The translations under genes were made by a program, and so were the position numbers. Source: JACNIV01 sp965370415 (lineage in GTDB: Bacteria; Cloacimonadota; Cloacimonadia; Cloacimonadales; TCS61). Taken from it: a DNA stretch of 64,000 bases. Location: NCBI GenBank assembly GCA_965370415.1, contig CBDUTJ010000004.1:1-64000 (forward strand), in the 5' to 3' direction. Positions 53,098-62,440 of this stretch are shown here, piece by piece (position 1 is the stretch's first letter; each line of letters begins with the position of its first letter). The notes under the pieces are model-generated. The model worked only from the letters and a program-made list of their open reading frames with translations, ran no database searches and was not told the DNA's origin.

Positions 53098-54129
53098 TTA
53101 ACCTGTCACATTCCTGCAAGCCCACAAACCGCCCTTAATGTTTATATCTTCATCTTCAATAATATAAACAGGAAGCAATTTAAGGATGTTTTCTCTGTTC
53201 GTGCTTTTTTGAAGTTCTTCCATAAAGCCACTTTGCTTGATTAATTCTGCATTTTTAATTGTTGAAGCTCCACAAAGGTAAATTCCATTGAATGGACGGA
53301 AAAACAGAGCAATTGCTTGCGTGAGTTTACCTGCACACCTGTAAAAAATATCGAGCGCTTCCCTGCAGATTTCATCTTTCAATGCTTTTTCTGCGATCTG
53401 TTCTGCAGATAATTCTTCCGGTTTCATTTTTGGATAATACAACTCTACCAAGCCTTTATATATTAATTCCAATCCGTTCCCTGAAACGAAATCTTCCCAA
53501 CTTGGCAGGTTGGAAAGCTTCATTTTTTTCTTCATCCATTTTAACAATTCTTCATGCTTTTCGTCCAGAGCAGAAACTGTGATATGTTGAATTTCCGAAG
53601 GAATAACCTCATAATATTTTTCACCGGATTTTGTGCTTCCTTTTATCACACCGGTGGTCCCGAAACCTGTTCCTGGAGCCAGCAGAACCGATCTTGAATG
53701 ACCCGGTTCTGTTTGAGCTTTCACAGATAGTTCATACAATTTTGTGAATTTATATTCGCTTCCTTCCAAAGATAGAAAACCATAAGCCGCAAGTTCCATA
53801 TCGTTCAGCATCAGGGTTTTATTTTCGGGAAGTCCGCAATCATAAAGGTCCTGTAGCGTTATTTTTGTTCTATCCTGCCACCTTGTCAGGTTTACTTCGT
53901 TCTTGTTCAGCACGATCCCTGCAAAACCGACGGTGCCTCTATCGGGAAGTTGTTTTTGCTCGTAAATTGAATTCCGGATAAAATCCTGCAGCTTCCGTTT
54001 TGAATCTATTTTTGCTTTGAATATTTCTGAAGTTTTTATCTTTTTCCCATTTTGAGTAATTTCAAATTGTATGCGAGTATTGGTTCCGCCCACATCGACA
54101 GAAATATTCATTTTCAGCTTTTTACTCAT
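53098..54129 (-). CDS. glk: Glucokinase (bacterial Glk family)
   Basis: Phosphorylates glucose with ATP. ISVDVGGTNTRIQFE is the phosphate-1 motif, GTVGFAGIV and LMLNDMELAAYGF the middle blocks, and LLAPGTGFGTTGVI the phosphate-2/adenosine region. At 343 aa it fits the Glk family rather than ROK kinases. The product could feed UDP-glucose synthesis at 29168 after mutase action. Start at 54129; an internal Met at residue 7 is an alternative start. Confidence 0.9.
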   Translation of the reverse strand: MSKKLKMNISVDVGGTNTRIQFEITQNGKKIKTSEIFKAKIDSKRKLQDFIRNSIYEQKQLPDRGTVGFAGIVLNKNEVNLTRWQDRTKITLQDLYDCGLPENKTLMLNDMELAAYGFLSLEGSEYKFTKLYELSVKAQTEPGHSRSVLLAPGTGFGTTGVIKGSTKSGEKYYEVIPSEIQHITVSALDEKHEELLKWMKKKMKLSNLPSWEDFVSGNGLELIYKGLVELYYPKMKPEELSAEQIAEKALKDEICREALDIFYRCAGKLTQAIALFFRPFNGIYLCGASTIKNAELIKQSGFMEELQKSTNRENILKLLPVYIIEDEDINIKGGLWACRNVTG

Positions 54130-54697
54130 AGATTTTAAATGCTTGAGCGGTTGTGTTTCGTCAATGAAAATGTTAATTATTGTAACATCGATTTCCTGGC
54201 TTCCTCCAAAAACCAGTAGCAGTTCTCAAGGTATCCCATTGAAAAACAATAAAACACAGAAAAGTCGTTAAAAAGAAGTGGCAAAGGGATTAGAACTTAA
54301 AGTGCATTCTTTTTCTTAAAATCGGCATAATATAAATTGCGTTAGGAAATTGGTAATAAACAAGCGTTATGAAAAATCTTCTGTTTGAGTGATTGTCTAA
54401 TTTCTTTCATAGATTCCACTCAGAAAATAACGAGTTAAGATTTTTTAGTGGTGTTTACCAATTTTAGTAATTTATATTCGCTGAGAGTTTTTCTTTGCTT
54501 CGTTTCTTTTGTCGGTACAAAAGAAATGAAGTCCAATACTTGCAAGCATCTATGTGCAAAATCTTCTTGCTATTCTTTATAAAAAAAAGAATACAATGAT
54601 TTTAAATTTTTCAGGGGATGCTTGTACATCGATTTCTTTTTGACAGGATTCTCCTAATTATTTTTTTCTGTCTCGTATAGAATTTCAGAGAATTATT
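54130..54697. other. 568-bp gene-free stretch with hairpins
   Basis: No gene was recognised. A strong hairpin TTTCTTTTGT/ACAAAAGAAA lies at 54503-54526 (4-nt loop), extendable on both sides by CTTC/GAAG after a mismatch. AAGCATC near 54545 and GATGCTT near 54617 form a longer-range inverted repeat. GCGTTAGG (54339) and GCGTTATG (54362) resemble attC R' boxes but I could not fold sites around them. TTGACAGG at about 54640 could be a -35 box for the next gene. Confidence 0.5.
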
Positions 54698-55450
54698 ATG
54701 AATAAAGATGAATTAATAAAAGAAGCACGAAATCCCAAATATATTTCGGGAATATTTAACTATTGCGACAGATGGTGTGAGCGCTGCCAATTTACTTCAC
54801 GCTGCCTGAATTATAAGATCGGAAAGGAAAACTACAGTGATCTGGAAAAACATGATATTTCCACTGCTGAATTCTGGGAAGGATTTACAAACTTAATGAA
54901 AGATACCTTAGAAATGCTTCAAGACAAGGCTAAAGAAATGGGTATCGATCTCGATTCTATTGAAATCGAGGAAAAAGAAACAAGCTCAGAAAATGTTATT
55001 CACCTGACATCAGAGATGGCAAATAAATACATAACACTCGTTGATGACTGGTTTGATTCCACCAAATACGTTTATGAAGATTCGGAAGTCTGTCAAAAAC
55101 TGAACCATTCAAAAGAAGCCGTTGTAAAATTTGATGACATTACCCAGATTATCAGGTGGTCTCAAATGCAGATATATGTTAAGCTTCAAAGGGCACTCGA
55201 TGGCGAAGAAACAGATTTTTCTGAAGATTTTCCCAAAGATTCAGATGGTTCTGCAAAGGTTGCATTGATCGGAATTGACCGTTCACTCGGTGCATGGACA
55301 AAAATGCTGGAATTTTTCCCGGACAGAAAGAAAACGCTTATGGAAATTATTACTTTTCTAAAACGCCTTTGCAGTATAGTAAAAAAAAAATTCCCGCAAG
55401 CACGTGAATTCGTCCGACCCGGATTTGATAAAGTTGCTGATGCTGTTTAG
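54698..55450 (+). CDS. Conserved hypothetical protein with Cys cluster
   Basis: A 250-aa cytoplasmic protein. Near the N-terminus YCDRWCERCQFTSRC carries four or five cysteines (about residues 23-37), a likely metal site. The rest is helical and acidic, with a membrane-free profile. I recognise the Cys block as recurring in uncharacterised proteins but not a function. It lies upstream of an attC-like site at 55.52 kb and reads in that site's cassette direction. Confidence 0.7.
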   Translation: MNKDELIKEARNPKYISGIFNYCDRWCERCQFTSRCLNYKIGKENYSDLEKHDISTAEFWEGFTNLMKDTLEMLQDKAKEMGIDLDSIEIEEKETSSENVIHLTSEMANKYITLVDDWFDSTKYVYEDSEVCQKLNHSKEAVVKFDDITQIIRWSQMQIYVKLQRALDGEETDFSEDFPKDSDGSAKVALIGIDRSLGAWTKMLEFFPDRKKTLMEIITFLKRLCSIVKKKFPQAREFVRPGFDKVADAV

Positions 55451-55529
55451 ATATTAAAGAATGAATGGAAAGACATAATTTTTCAATTTTACTTAAACTC
55501 CTTTTTTCCCTCAAAGTTGTGGCTAATGG

Positions 55530-55580
55530 TAACTGTGCGCCAAGAGGAGCAACGCGACTGCTTGGGCACAGAGTTATGTC
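55530..55580 (+). other. attC-like site 5 (tentative)
   Basis: TAAC (55530-55533), TGTGC-G-CCAAG (55534-55544, extrahelical G at 55539), a 16-nt loop, CTTGG-GCACA (55561-55570), GA, then GTTATGTC (55573-55580). The stem with one unpaired G resembles a short attC. The matching cassette start (expected GTTACC) was not found, so this is weaker than sites 1 and 4. Confidence 0.42.
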
Positions 55581-55623
55581 CGATTAATCATTTTTATAAC
55601 TTTGATTTTATAATAATAAGGTT

Positions 55624-56889
55624 CTATTTTCTTTTTTCAAGAATAATTACACTTTCTCTCAACTTCTTAATATCGGGGCTGTATTTTGTTTTTCTCTTTC
55701 TGATTTCTCTTAATACACCAATTTCTTTAAGTTTCCAACCGTGGTTTGTTGAAATATCTGCTAAAATTAAATCTACAGGAATATGTTCATTTGCATAGGC
55801 AGAAGTTGAAACAATCATCCATAAATTTGCGTTATCATTAGCATAATTTGATAAATTACTAAATACTTTTCCCATATCTTCAAAATAGCCTAAAATCATA
55901 GATGGTATATAATCATTCATAAGTTGATCTTTCTTTTGAATAATCTTATTATAAATATTCTTCAATTGGATACTATCAAATTTATTTATATCGGGTTGCT
56001 TCCATTTTACTTGAACATGAGACCTAACAGTTCTAAATCTTAAATCATAAAGCTCTTTAGAGGAATTAACAAATCCGCCAAGAAAAAGTTCCGGTCTATA
56101 AATATCTGTATAATCAAAAGTATTTAAATATGGGGGTGATGTGATGCACAAATCAAACTTTGGAATTTTATTAATTGATTTACGCCTTCTTGAATCGTAT
56201 GTTCTTATTTCTGGTGATATAGGAATGTTCTCAGATAAATCTTCTTTGATGATTTTACACTTACTGAGAAATGTATCTAAAAATGAATCTTTATTATATC
56301 CTATTTTCCCCCATTCCTTTTTGTATCTTAGACATTTTCCATCTTTAGAGGCATTGCAATTCTCCATAATTGAAGAAATAAGTGCAAGCTTTAGAAGATG
56401 CGAAGATTTGCTTTGTTTATTAGAAATATAATTATGTCCACCTTCAAAAGTTCGTAATACTTCTAGATTGAATAACCATTTAGAGGGGTTTTTTGCTGAT
56501 TCTGTGAATGTCGAATATCCTTCTAATTTAGATCTAGCTCCTTTTTCGCAATGCGTTACAATTTCATCAACTTCAGATTGAAAGCGCTCAGGATTAACAT
56601 TATGCGTTTTCGTTTTTGCCAAAAAGGAAGTGAATGGGTTTATCTCGTAGCCATAAGAATTAATTTTTTTAATAGCTGCTGTCAATGTAACAGTACCACT
56701 ACCATTAAAAGGATCGAGTATGATATTATCTTCATTTAAACCGTATTCTTTAATTGCGCTTTCTACAAGATTTGGTGAAAAACCTTCCTTGTAATAATAC
56801 CATCTATGGCGAGGTAAATTAACTGTATCCTCAGAATTTGAGTATCCATTATTTTTAAGTATGAAATTATCGTTTAACTTATCTTGCAT
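55624..56889 (-). CDS. DNA methyltransferase (N6-adenine or N4-cytosine type)
   Basis: A 421-aa amino-methyltransferase. SAM motif DPFNGSGT at residues 59-66 comes before the catalytic motif TSPPY at 250-254, an order as in alpha or gamma classes, with a 180-residue region between that may recognise DNA. The sequence YEINPF (motif II) follows motif I. It is the last gene of the four-gene operon with the SMC-like ATPase and nuclease, 3 bases after the nuclease stop. Inferred role: modification of host DNA to prevent self-attack, or a marker-reading partner. Confidence 0.88.
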   Translation of the reverse strand: MQDKLNDNFILKNNGYSNSEDTVNLPRHRWYYYKEGFSPNLVESAIKEYGLNEDNIILDPFNGSGTVTLTAAIKKINSYGYEINPFTSFLAKTKTHNVNPERFQSEVDEIVTHCEKGARSKLEGYSTFTESAKNPSKWLFNLEVLRTFEGGHNYISNKQSKSSHLLKLALISSIMENCNASKDGKCLRYKKEWGKIGYNKDSFLDTFLSKCKIIKEDLSENIPISPEIRTYDSRRRKSINKIPKFDLCITSPPYLNTFDYTDIYRPELFLGGFVNSSKELYDLRFRTVRSHVQVKWKQPDINKFDSIQLKNIYNKIIQKKDQLMNDYIPSMILGYFEDMGKVFSNLSNYANDNANLWMIVSTSAYANEHIPVDLILADISTNHGWKLKEIGVLREIRKRKTKYSPDIKKLRESVIILEKRK

Positions 56890-56892
56890 AGT

Positions 56893-57978
56893 TCAATTAC
56901 AGATTGGTTCTGTAAACATTCTAATTGGTTTTTCAAATCCTTGAATAGTCTGATGAAAGTTTTTATCGGCATCAATGATTAAATCAATGTCTTTAAAGTG
57001 CATTCCATCTTCAGTATTTATATCTGTTTGAGCTGCAGTAAGGTTATTTCTTCGGCCATCAATTACAACTAGATAAGATTTAATTATTGTAGTTGGTATA
57101 TCTGATGAAACTGCATCGTGATAACCTTTAAGTTGTGTTATGCCACTATTTGCCCTTGCATCTGAATACGAATAAATTTCACCATCTGATTGTTTTTTAA
57201 CAGTTCCAATAAATTTTATTTCAATCAAGGCTGTTCTATTTGCTTCCCTCCAATTAATTCTGATATCAATAGGTTTCGGTTTCGTAAAATCTCCAATAGT
57301 GTTATATTCTCTTGATGACTCCATTGAAATTCCTCTTATGAAAAAAGATGTTAGAAACTCGTGAAGTGATAATTGCATAAATTTCTCAGGTATATTACTT
57401 CCACTTCCTCCACCTCTAAAGAAAAGTCTATTACCATCATGCCATGATTGAGAAAAGTGCTCACAAGATGATTTTAGAATTTTCATTACCCAAAATTGGT
57501 TAAGAGCTTCAACCAATTCAATAAACTGAGTAGCAAAACGACTTCCATAATTGTATATTGTTATGTCAATTTTTTCATCATTTGCGAAGAAATATTCCTT
57601 ATTGTTACTGAAGTAGTAAACTAATGTATCTTTTTGTTTCAGAAGATCGTCTGGGTTTTGATTATCCCAAAGTATCATTCTACTTGAATCATTAAAAACT
57701 TGTATGATAAATACCCCTGTTATTCTATTTAGTAGTATGTTTTTGTCATAAAGAAGAGTACCTCTTGATTCATCATAACAAAGCTGGTCATCAAGGTTTT
57801 TGCAAACAAAAAAATCACCTTTAAAGAAACTTGGTTCAAAATATCTGTATATTTCATTTAAAGATTTTGCTATGACCTCTATTGCTTTACTGGCAGGGTC
57901 AATATTTCCAAAGGCGCGCATTACTTGAGATGAGTAATGGCTTGAAAGACTTCTAATAATTTCTTCTCTATCAGCCAT
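56893..57978 (-). CDS. PD-(D/E)XK nuclease-like effector
   Basis: A 361-aa protein. The C-terminal half contains D238 (PIDIRIN), then E253-I-K255 (ALIEIKFIG) and ITQLKGYHDA with Gln282, the arrangement of the PD-(D/E)XK nuclease core. The first 200 residues are unrecognised and may bind partner or target. The gene follows the 193-aa gene by 3 bases and precedes the methyltransferase by 3 bases. By analogy with ABC-three-component and Lamassu systems it is the likely toxic effector. Confidence 0.72.
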   Translation of the reverse strand: MADREEIIRSLSSHYSSQVMRAFGNIDPASKAIEVIAKSLNEIYRYFEPSFFKGDFFVCKNLDDQLCYDESRGTLLYDKNILLNRITGVFIIQVFNDSSRMILWDNQNPDDLLKQKDTLVYYFSNNKEYFFANDEKIDITIYNYGSRFATQFIELVEALNQFWVMKILKSSCEHFSQSWHDGNRLFFRGGGSGSNIPEKFMQLSLHEFLTSFFIRGISMESSREYNTIGDFTKPKPIDIRINWREANRTALIEIKFIGTVKKQSDGEIYSYSDARANSGITQLKGYHDAVSSDIPTTIIKSYLVVIDGRRNNLTAAQTDINTEDGMHFKDIDLIIDADKNFHQTIQGFEKPIRMFTEPICN

Positions 57979-57981
57979 AAG

Positions 57982-58563
57982 TTAATCTTCAATTTTTATT
58001 TGTTCAGTTAAATAATTCACCCAAGCAACTGCTGGTATTATCAAATCATGACTCTTAATACCAACAGCTTCACTTATTTCCTTAAACTGAGGATAAAAAC
58101 TCGTGGGATTCAACCATCCTGTTTTCAATTCCGACTGCTTTTTTAAATCAGGCTCATTGAGCAATGCCCTGACAGTTTGAGAATAAGGAATTAGAATAGT
58201 CGTAGTGCAGGCAGCATTTAATATTTCTTCTCTTTTTTTAAAAGTTGAAAGCTCTTTGAATTTGTTAAATTCATCTGTTCCTCTACCAGTAATAGTGAAA
58301 TATTCCACCTTGTTTTCAAATAGTCCATTCTGAATATGTCTGTTTATTGCTTCATCAATTGAAGATGCAAAAGGATAACCATTTTCAACAGTGTATTTGT
58401 GTTGCCAAGTACTTATCGGATTACCTGAATAACAGTATAAAAAGGCTGAGAAATAAGAGAATAAATGAATCTCTTCCAACTTGAAGCCATCTAAAAAGTT
58501 ATCAAGTTTATGAGCCAATGATAAGCTGTCAAAAAAAGCTTCTGGTATTACTTGTTTGCTCAT
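57982..58563 (-). CDS. Middle component-like protein of ABC-three-component system
   Basis: A 193-aa helical protein without recognised catalytic residues. Its size, position directly after the ATPase gene (ATGA overlap) and before a nuclease match the middle component (or LmuC-like) subunit of ABC-3C/Lamassu defence systems. The N-terminal DSLSLAHKLDNFLDGF and a winged-helix-like centre are consistent. Assignment is by context more than by sequence. Confidence 0.55.
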   Translation of the reverse strand: MSKQVIPEAFFDSLSLAHKLDNFLDGFKLEEIHLFSYFSAFLYCYSGNPISTWQHKYTVENGYPFASSIDEAINRHIQNGLFENKVEYFTITGRGTDEFNKFKELSTFKKREEILNAACTTTILIPYSQTVRALLNEPDLKKQSELKTGWLNPTSFYPQFKEISEAVGIKSHDLIIPAVAWVNYLTEQIKIED

Positions 58564-60563
58564 ATATTATCTTTTTTGTTTAATGCAGTTTCAATATTAT
58601 TAAAAACCTTTTGAAATAACTTTTCGCCTTCTTTTTGTATCACAGACAGATCAGTCCATTCTAACATCCTTCGAAATTTCATATTATTTTTTCCACAAAT
58701 TTCAGCAAGAGAAAGTAAGAGTTGGGAAGCATTAATGTTAGCGGTCATAAAAAGGTTCTGATTATAAGTTATGGAATATTCAGCGAACATTATACCAACT
58801 CGGTTTTCATAAGCGATATCAAGTGAACCTTCCGGTGTATCAATCATCATTGTTGCAGGATTGTTTTTATCGGATAAGTAAATAGCTAATGACATTCTTA
58901 ATGCGATATCCAAAAAGAATCTTTGGCTTTCTGAAAGTTGAAATGATTCAGTTCTTGCGAGATCTTGGAGTTCCAAAACAAGCTTAATTGATTTATTAGT
59001 ACGCATTGGTCTAATGTTTAAATCAAGCCCGATGAAACTTCTAGCTAACTTTTTGAAAGTAGGAACAAAGATGGTTTCAGCTTCTTTATATGAGGCTTCT
59101 ATTTTTTTTAGAAGTCTTTCATATTCAGGTTTTATCTTATCCCTTTTAATATATTCATCTTTAGCTTCCTGATCAGCTAATTCATATTGTTTCTTATATT
59201 GATTAATAAGAGCATCAACTCCTATATCTCCTGTTCCTTTAAATGAGATATCTGGATGATCTTCTAAAAACTCCTCAATATGATCTTTTATTCTAGTTAA
59301 TTCAATCTCGGACTTGTCAAGTTCAACCTTTTTGCCATCAACTTCAAGAATTAAGTTGTCTAATTCAGAATTTTTTTGTGATATTTTCTCATCATTGTTT
59401 TGAATTAACTTCAGAAGGTTATGTTGTTCTGAATTATTTGATTCATTAATGATAGTATTACACAATGGACATTTTTCTTTATGAATATTTCTATTTATAC
59501 TATCAACTATATGAGAACCCCCGGAACCACACAAACAACATTCTTTATTCTTAATTGATAATTGAACATTAGTGTTTTCCAAAAGATTAGAGCGGGGTTT
59601 AGAGTATTTGGAGAATAGTCTTGTATGCTCGATTCGAAGTTGCATTATTTCAGAATTGATATGACTTTGCTTTTTCAGCATAGAATCATACTCAATTTTT
59701 ATATTACTATAAACTTGTTCAGCTTTCTCAAGGTCTTTATTATATCTTTCAAATTCTTTTTCTAATTTTTCTAAGTCAGGTACTTTTGCACCCTTGATTT
59801 TTTGCGTCAATTCTTCAATTTTCTTTTTCGCTTTTGTTGATTCCCATCTGAGATTTCGTGCATTTGATTCATGCTTTTCCATTTTTCGAGTCAATTCCAA
59901 CACTTTATCTACATCATCAGGGTCCGAATTAAAAGCAATTGCTAATGCATGTGATGAAGCTCGATCATCCCAGAAAATCATCCTTCTGTTTTCATCAAAT
60001 GTAAAGACATACAATTGATAAAAGATAAAGTAGTCAAAACTTGTAAATCCGATCTCTGAGGATAGTGATGTTTGAAAAATTGACTTAAGTTCTTTTGGAC
60101 TTTTATTAATAGTATTAATTAATGAAGTTTTCTTTTGTCCATCATTTTTATAAATTTCCAGAAGCCGTAGTTCTTCCCTTTCAAAAAAACCACGTATAAT
60201 TCTAAAAATTTTATTGTTGATTGTGAATAGAATTTCTATTTCTGCTTTCTCCTCGTCCCTTTTATCAATTCTTCCTATAAAATATCTGTCTGTGTATCGT
60301 TTATTGTTTACAACAATTTCACTTGGTGAATATACTTCTATGTTTGGTTCTAAAACAATACCTGTCAGACCGTAATTAATCGCATTCAAGAAAGTTGTTT
60401 TACCTAAACCATTAGCACCAGCAAGACAATAGACTCCATCATTAATCTCCTCGTTTACTTCATATAATTCCCCATCTTTCTTAAATAATGAAAAATTCCG
60501 AATAATCACTTTTTCAATCTTTGGGAAATTATATATTCCTGAGTTTTTTATTTTCTCTTCCAA
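58560..60563 (-). CDS. SMC/Rad50-like ABC ATPase with zinc-hook
   Basis: A 667-aa sensor-type ATPase. Walker A GANGLGKTT at residues 49-57; coiled coil about 220-340 and 375-500; between them two Cys pairs, C342/C345 and C365/C368, a zinc-hook-like apex. Near the C-terminus come the signature LSESQRFFLDIALRMSL (543-559) and Walker B MMIDTPEGSLD with Glu578. This pattern fits ABC-3C/Lamassu-type LmuB or RecN-like ATPases. First gene of a four-gene operon on the minus strand. Confidence 0.88.
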   Translation of the reverse strand: MEEKIKNSGIYNFPKIEKVIIRNFSLFKKDGELYEVNEEINDGVYCLAGANGLGKTTFLNAINYGLTGIVLEPNIEVYSPSEIVVNNKRYTDRYFIGRIDKRDEEKAEIEILFTINNKIFRIIRGFFEREELRLLEIYKNDGQKKTSLINTINKSPKELKSIFQTSLSSEIGFTSFDYFIFYQLYVFTFDENRRMIFWDDRASSHALAIAFNSDPDDVDKVLELTRKMEKHESNARNLRWESTKAKKKIEELTQKIKGAKVPDLEKLEKEFERYNKDLEKAEQVYSNIKIEYDSMLKKQSHINSEIMQLRIEHTRLFSKYSKPRSNLLENTNVQLSIKNKECCLCGSGGSHIVDSINRNIHKEKCPLCNTIINESNNSEQHNLLKLIQNNDEKISQKNSELDNLILEVDGKKVELDKSEIELTRIKDHIEEFLEDHPDISFKGTGDIGVDALINQYKKQYELADQEAKDEYIKRDKIKPEYERLLKKIEASYKEAETIFVPTFKKLARSFIGLDLNIRPMRTNKSIKLVLELQDLARTESFQLSESQRFFLDIALRMSLAIYLSDKNNPATMMIDTPEGSLDIAYENRVGIMFAEYSITYNQNLFMTANINASQLLLSLAEICGKNNMKFRRMLEWTDLSVIQKEGEKLFQKVFNNIETALNKKDNI

Positions 60564-60802
60564 AAAAACCTCTTACAAAATTTTATTATGTCTTTTTCTA
60601 CTAAGAAAAAAGCCATTTAGATGTCAAGAAGGTTAGTTCTTTGACCTCATAAACGGGTATAACATCTGCATGCCACGTCCACCTAAATGGTATACATAAC
60701 TAACCTATAGATATGATTAAAGGTATACATTAACTCTTGTAATCAAAGTTATCACCTACTATTTAAATATCGACATTTAAATTATCCAGGTGGCTATTTT
60801 TT
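60564..60802 (-). promoter_or_regulatory. Leader region of the ATPase-nuclease operon
   Basis: TTGACA (minus strand, 60627 to 60622) is a candidate -35 box, with only a weak -10 at 17-18 nt spacing. GGTATACAT occurs twice (60689-60697 and 60722-60730), flanked both times by TAAA and AAC, a possible regulator site. CCATTTAG/CTAAATGG (60613-60620, 60683-60690) and ATTTAAAT/ATTTAAAT near 60759-60781 form inverted repeats. The region also holds the end of the glutamine synthetase transcript. Confidence 0.4.
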
Positions 60803-62227
60803 TCACAAACTATAATACAAATTCATTTCATAAGGATGCGGTCTATTTCGCACAGCAACCACTTCCTTCATTTTTTCTATTATCCAGGTATCAATAAGTT
60901 CCTTGTTGAAAACATCTCCGGCAAGAAGATAATTATAATCTTTTTTTAATGCTTGTAGGGCTTCTTCCAAACTTGTGGGAATAGAATGCAGTCTTGCCTG
61001 CTTCTTTTCTGACCATTTGAATACATTACCATCAAACGGACCGTAACCATTTTCGGGAGTTGGCATTATTTTATTTTTTATTCCGTCCAGTCCCGCCATT
61101 AGAAGAGCACTCATTGCCAGGTAATAATTACAGGTTCCGTCACCGGTACGGAACTCGATGCGCTTCATTTCTTTGCTGGTGGCATATTTGGGTATTCGGA
61201 TAGCTGCACTGCGGTTGGCTAAGCCAAAAAATAATTTAACCGGAGCTTCAAAACCAGGAAGCAGCCGTTTAAACGAATTCGTGCTGGGGTTCGTGAAAGC
61301 TGTTAGTGAGCGCCCGTGCTTCAATATTCCACCAATAAAATAGAGAGCTTCTTCCGAAAGATCAGCATAATTTCCTTTTTTATAAAAAAGATTCTCTCCA
61401 TTTTTTCTTAATTGAATATGGAAGTGCATGCCGTTTCCAGTTTCATCATAAATTGGTTTCGGCATAAAGGTGGCAGTAAGTTCATTTTCCAGGGCACAAT
61501 TATGAATTATATCTTTAATATACATCATCTTATCTGTAATTTCGTTAAATTCGATCAAGTCGGTTTCAATCTCCTGTTGACCGGAAAGCCCAACTTCATG
61601 ATGGTGATAACGGATAGGACAGCCGATCTCTTCGATCATTTGAACCATCTCTTCACGGATATCGGCAAACTTATCGAACGGAACATCGATGTGATATCCT
61701 TTACGGTTGGCCACGGCAGTTCCATCTATATCTTCATAACTACCAGGCAGGTCGTCTTTATTTTCGGCAGAAGTAAATTTGTATCCTGCGCTGAATTTAC
61801 CATTGTAGATTTCCGCTTCATTGAACAGGTAGAATTCAAATTCCGGGATCCAATAGGATTCATCGGCAATACCTGTCTTCTTCATGAATTCCTGGGCACG
61901 TTTAGCCAGGCTGCGCGGGTCTTTTTTAACTCCCTTCCTGGTATCGGCATCACAAATATAGGAAAGCATCCGCAAGGTGGGATGATATGTAAATGGATCA
62001 ACAATAGCTGTGGCAATATCCGGCAGGAGTACCATATCGCCGGCTTCCACAGATTTCATGCCGGGAATGCTGGAGCCATCAAATGGAATACCGTTCTCAA
62101 TAATATATTCCAGTCTGCGTGTTGGAAAAGAAATGTGATACCAGTTTCCTATCAGGTCAGAATATTTAAGATCGATAGTTTTGATCTGGTTTTCTTCAAT
62201 GATCTTTTTTACATTTTCTAAGTTCAT
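60803..62227 (-). CDS. glnA: Glutamine synthetase type I
   Basis: Makes glutamine from glutamate, ammonia and ATP. GIPFDGSSIPGMKSVEAGDMVLLPD, the metal motif EFEFYLFNE, and NGMHFHIQL, LTAFTNPSTNSFKRL and EFRTGDGTCNYYLA match the type I family. I start it at the ATG of 62227, which has GGAGAT at the right distance; a longer reading from a TTG at 62239 is less likely. Length is then 474 aa. Two copies of a CTTTCCGAA palindrome lie in the promoter region upstream. Confidence 0.94.
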   Translation of the reverse strand: MNLENVKKIIEENQIKTIDLKYSDLIGNWYHISFPTRRLEYIIENGIPFDGSSIPGMKSVEAGDMVLLPDIATAIVDPFTYHPTLRMLSYICDADTRKGVKKDPRSLAKRAQEFMKKTGIADESYWIPEFEFYLFNEAEIYNGKFSAGYKFTSAENKDDLPGSYEDIDGTAVANRKGYHIDVPFDKFADIREEMVQMIEEIGCPIRYHHHEVGLSGQQEIETDLIEFNEITDKMMYIKDIIHNCALENELTATFMPKPIYDETGNGMHFHIQLRKNGENLFYKKGNYADLSEEALYFIGGILKHGRSLTAFTNPSTNSFKRLLPGFEAPVKLFFGLANRSAAIRIPKYATSKEMKRIEFRTGDGTCNYYLAMSALLMAGLDGIKNKIMPTPENGYGPFDGNVFKWSEKKQARLHSIPTSLEEALQALKKDYNYLLAGDVFNKELIDTWIIEKMKEVVAVRNRPHPYEMNLYYSL

Positions 62228-62287
62228 AATTATCTCCAATTTTTGTTTATTATTTTTATTCTTTCGTCACTGTGAGAAATTACTTTC

Positions 62288-62416
62288 ACTTTCCGAAGCT
62301 TCCTAAAAAAAGAATTCTCTCAATTAAGATTCGGAAAGTTTTCTCACGACCGGATTTTCCAATCCTTCTTCATCTCAACCTTCCGAATCTTCTGACATGA
62401 AATAAGCTTCGGAAGG
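62288..62416. repeat. Two CTTTCCGAA-type palindromes upstream of glnA
   Basis: ACTTTCCGAA (62288-62297) pairs with TTCGGAAAGT (62330-62339), and CCTTCCGAA (62379-62387) pairs with TTCGGAAGG (62408-62416). Both units share the core TTCCGAA, so they are copies of one element, placed between glnA and the M50 protease. Possible roles are dispersed repeat, terminator for the M50 gene, or control of glnA. Confidence 0.6.
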
Positions 62417-62440
62417 TAGTTAAGATAACTCGCAAAGACA

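Noticed and set aside
54339..54369. GCGTTAGG and GCGTTATG as attC R' boxes
   Set aside because: No upstream L''/R'' partner with an extrahelical base could be found, so they are probably chance matches.
62228..62239. Upstream TTG start for glutamine synthetase
   Set aside because: The ATG at 62227 has a well-placed GGAGAT and agrees with the family N-terminus; the TTG lies within that ribosome site.
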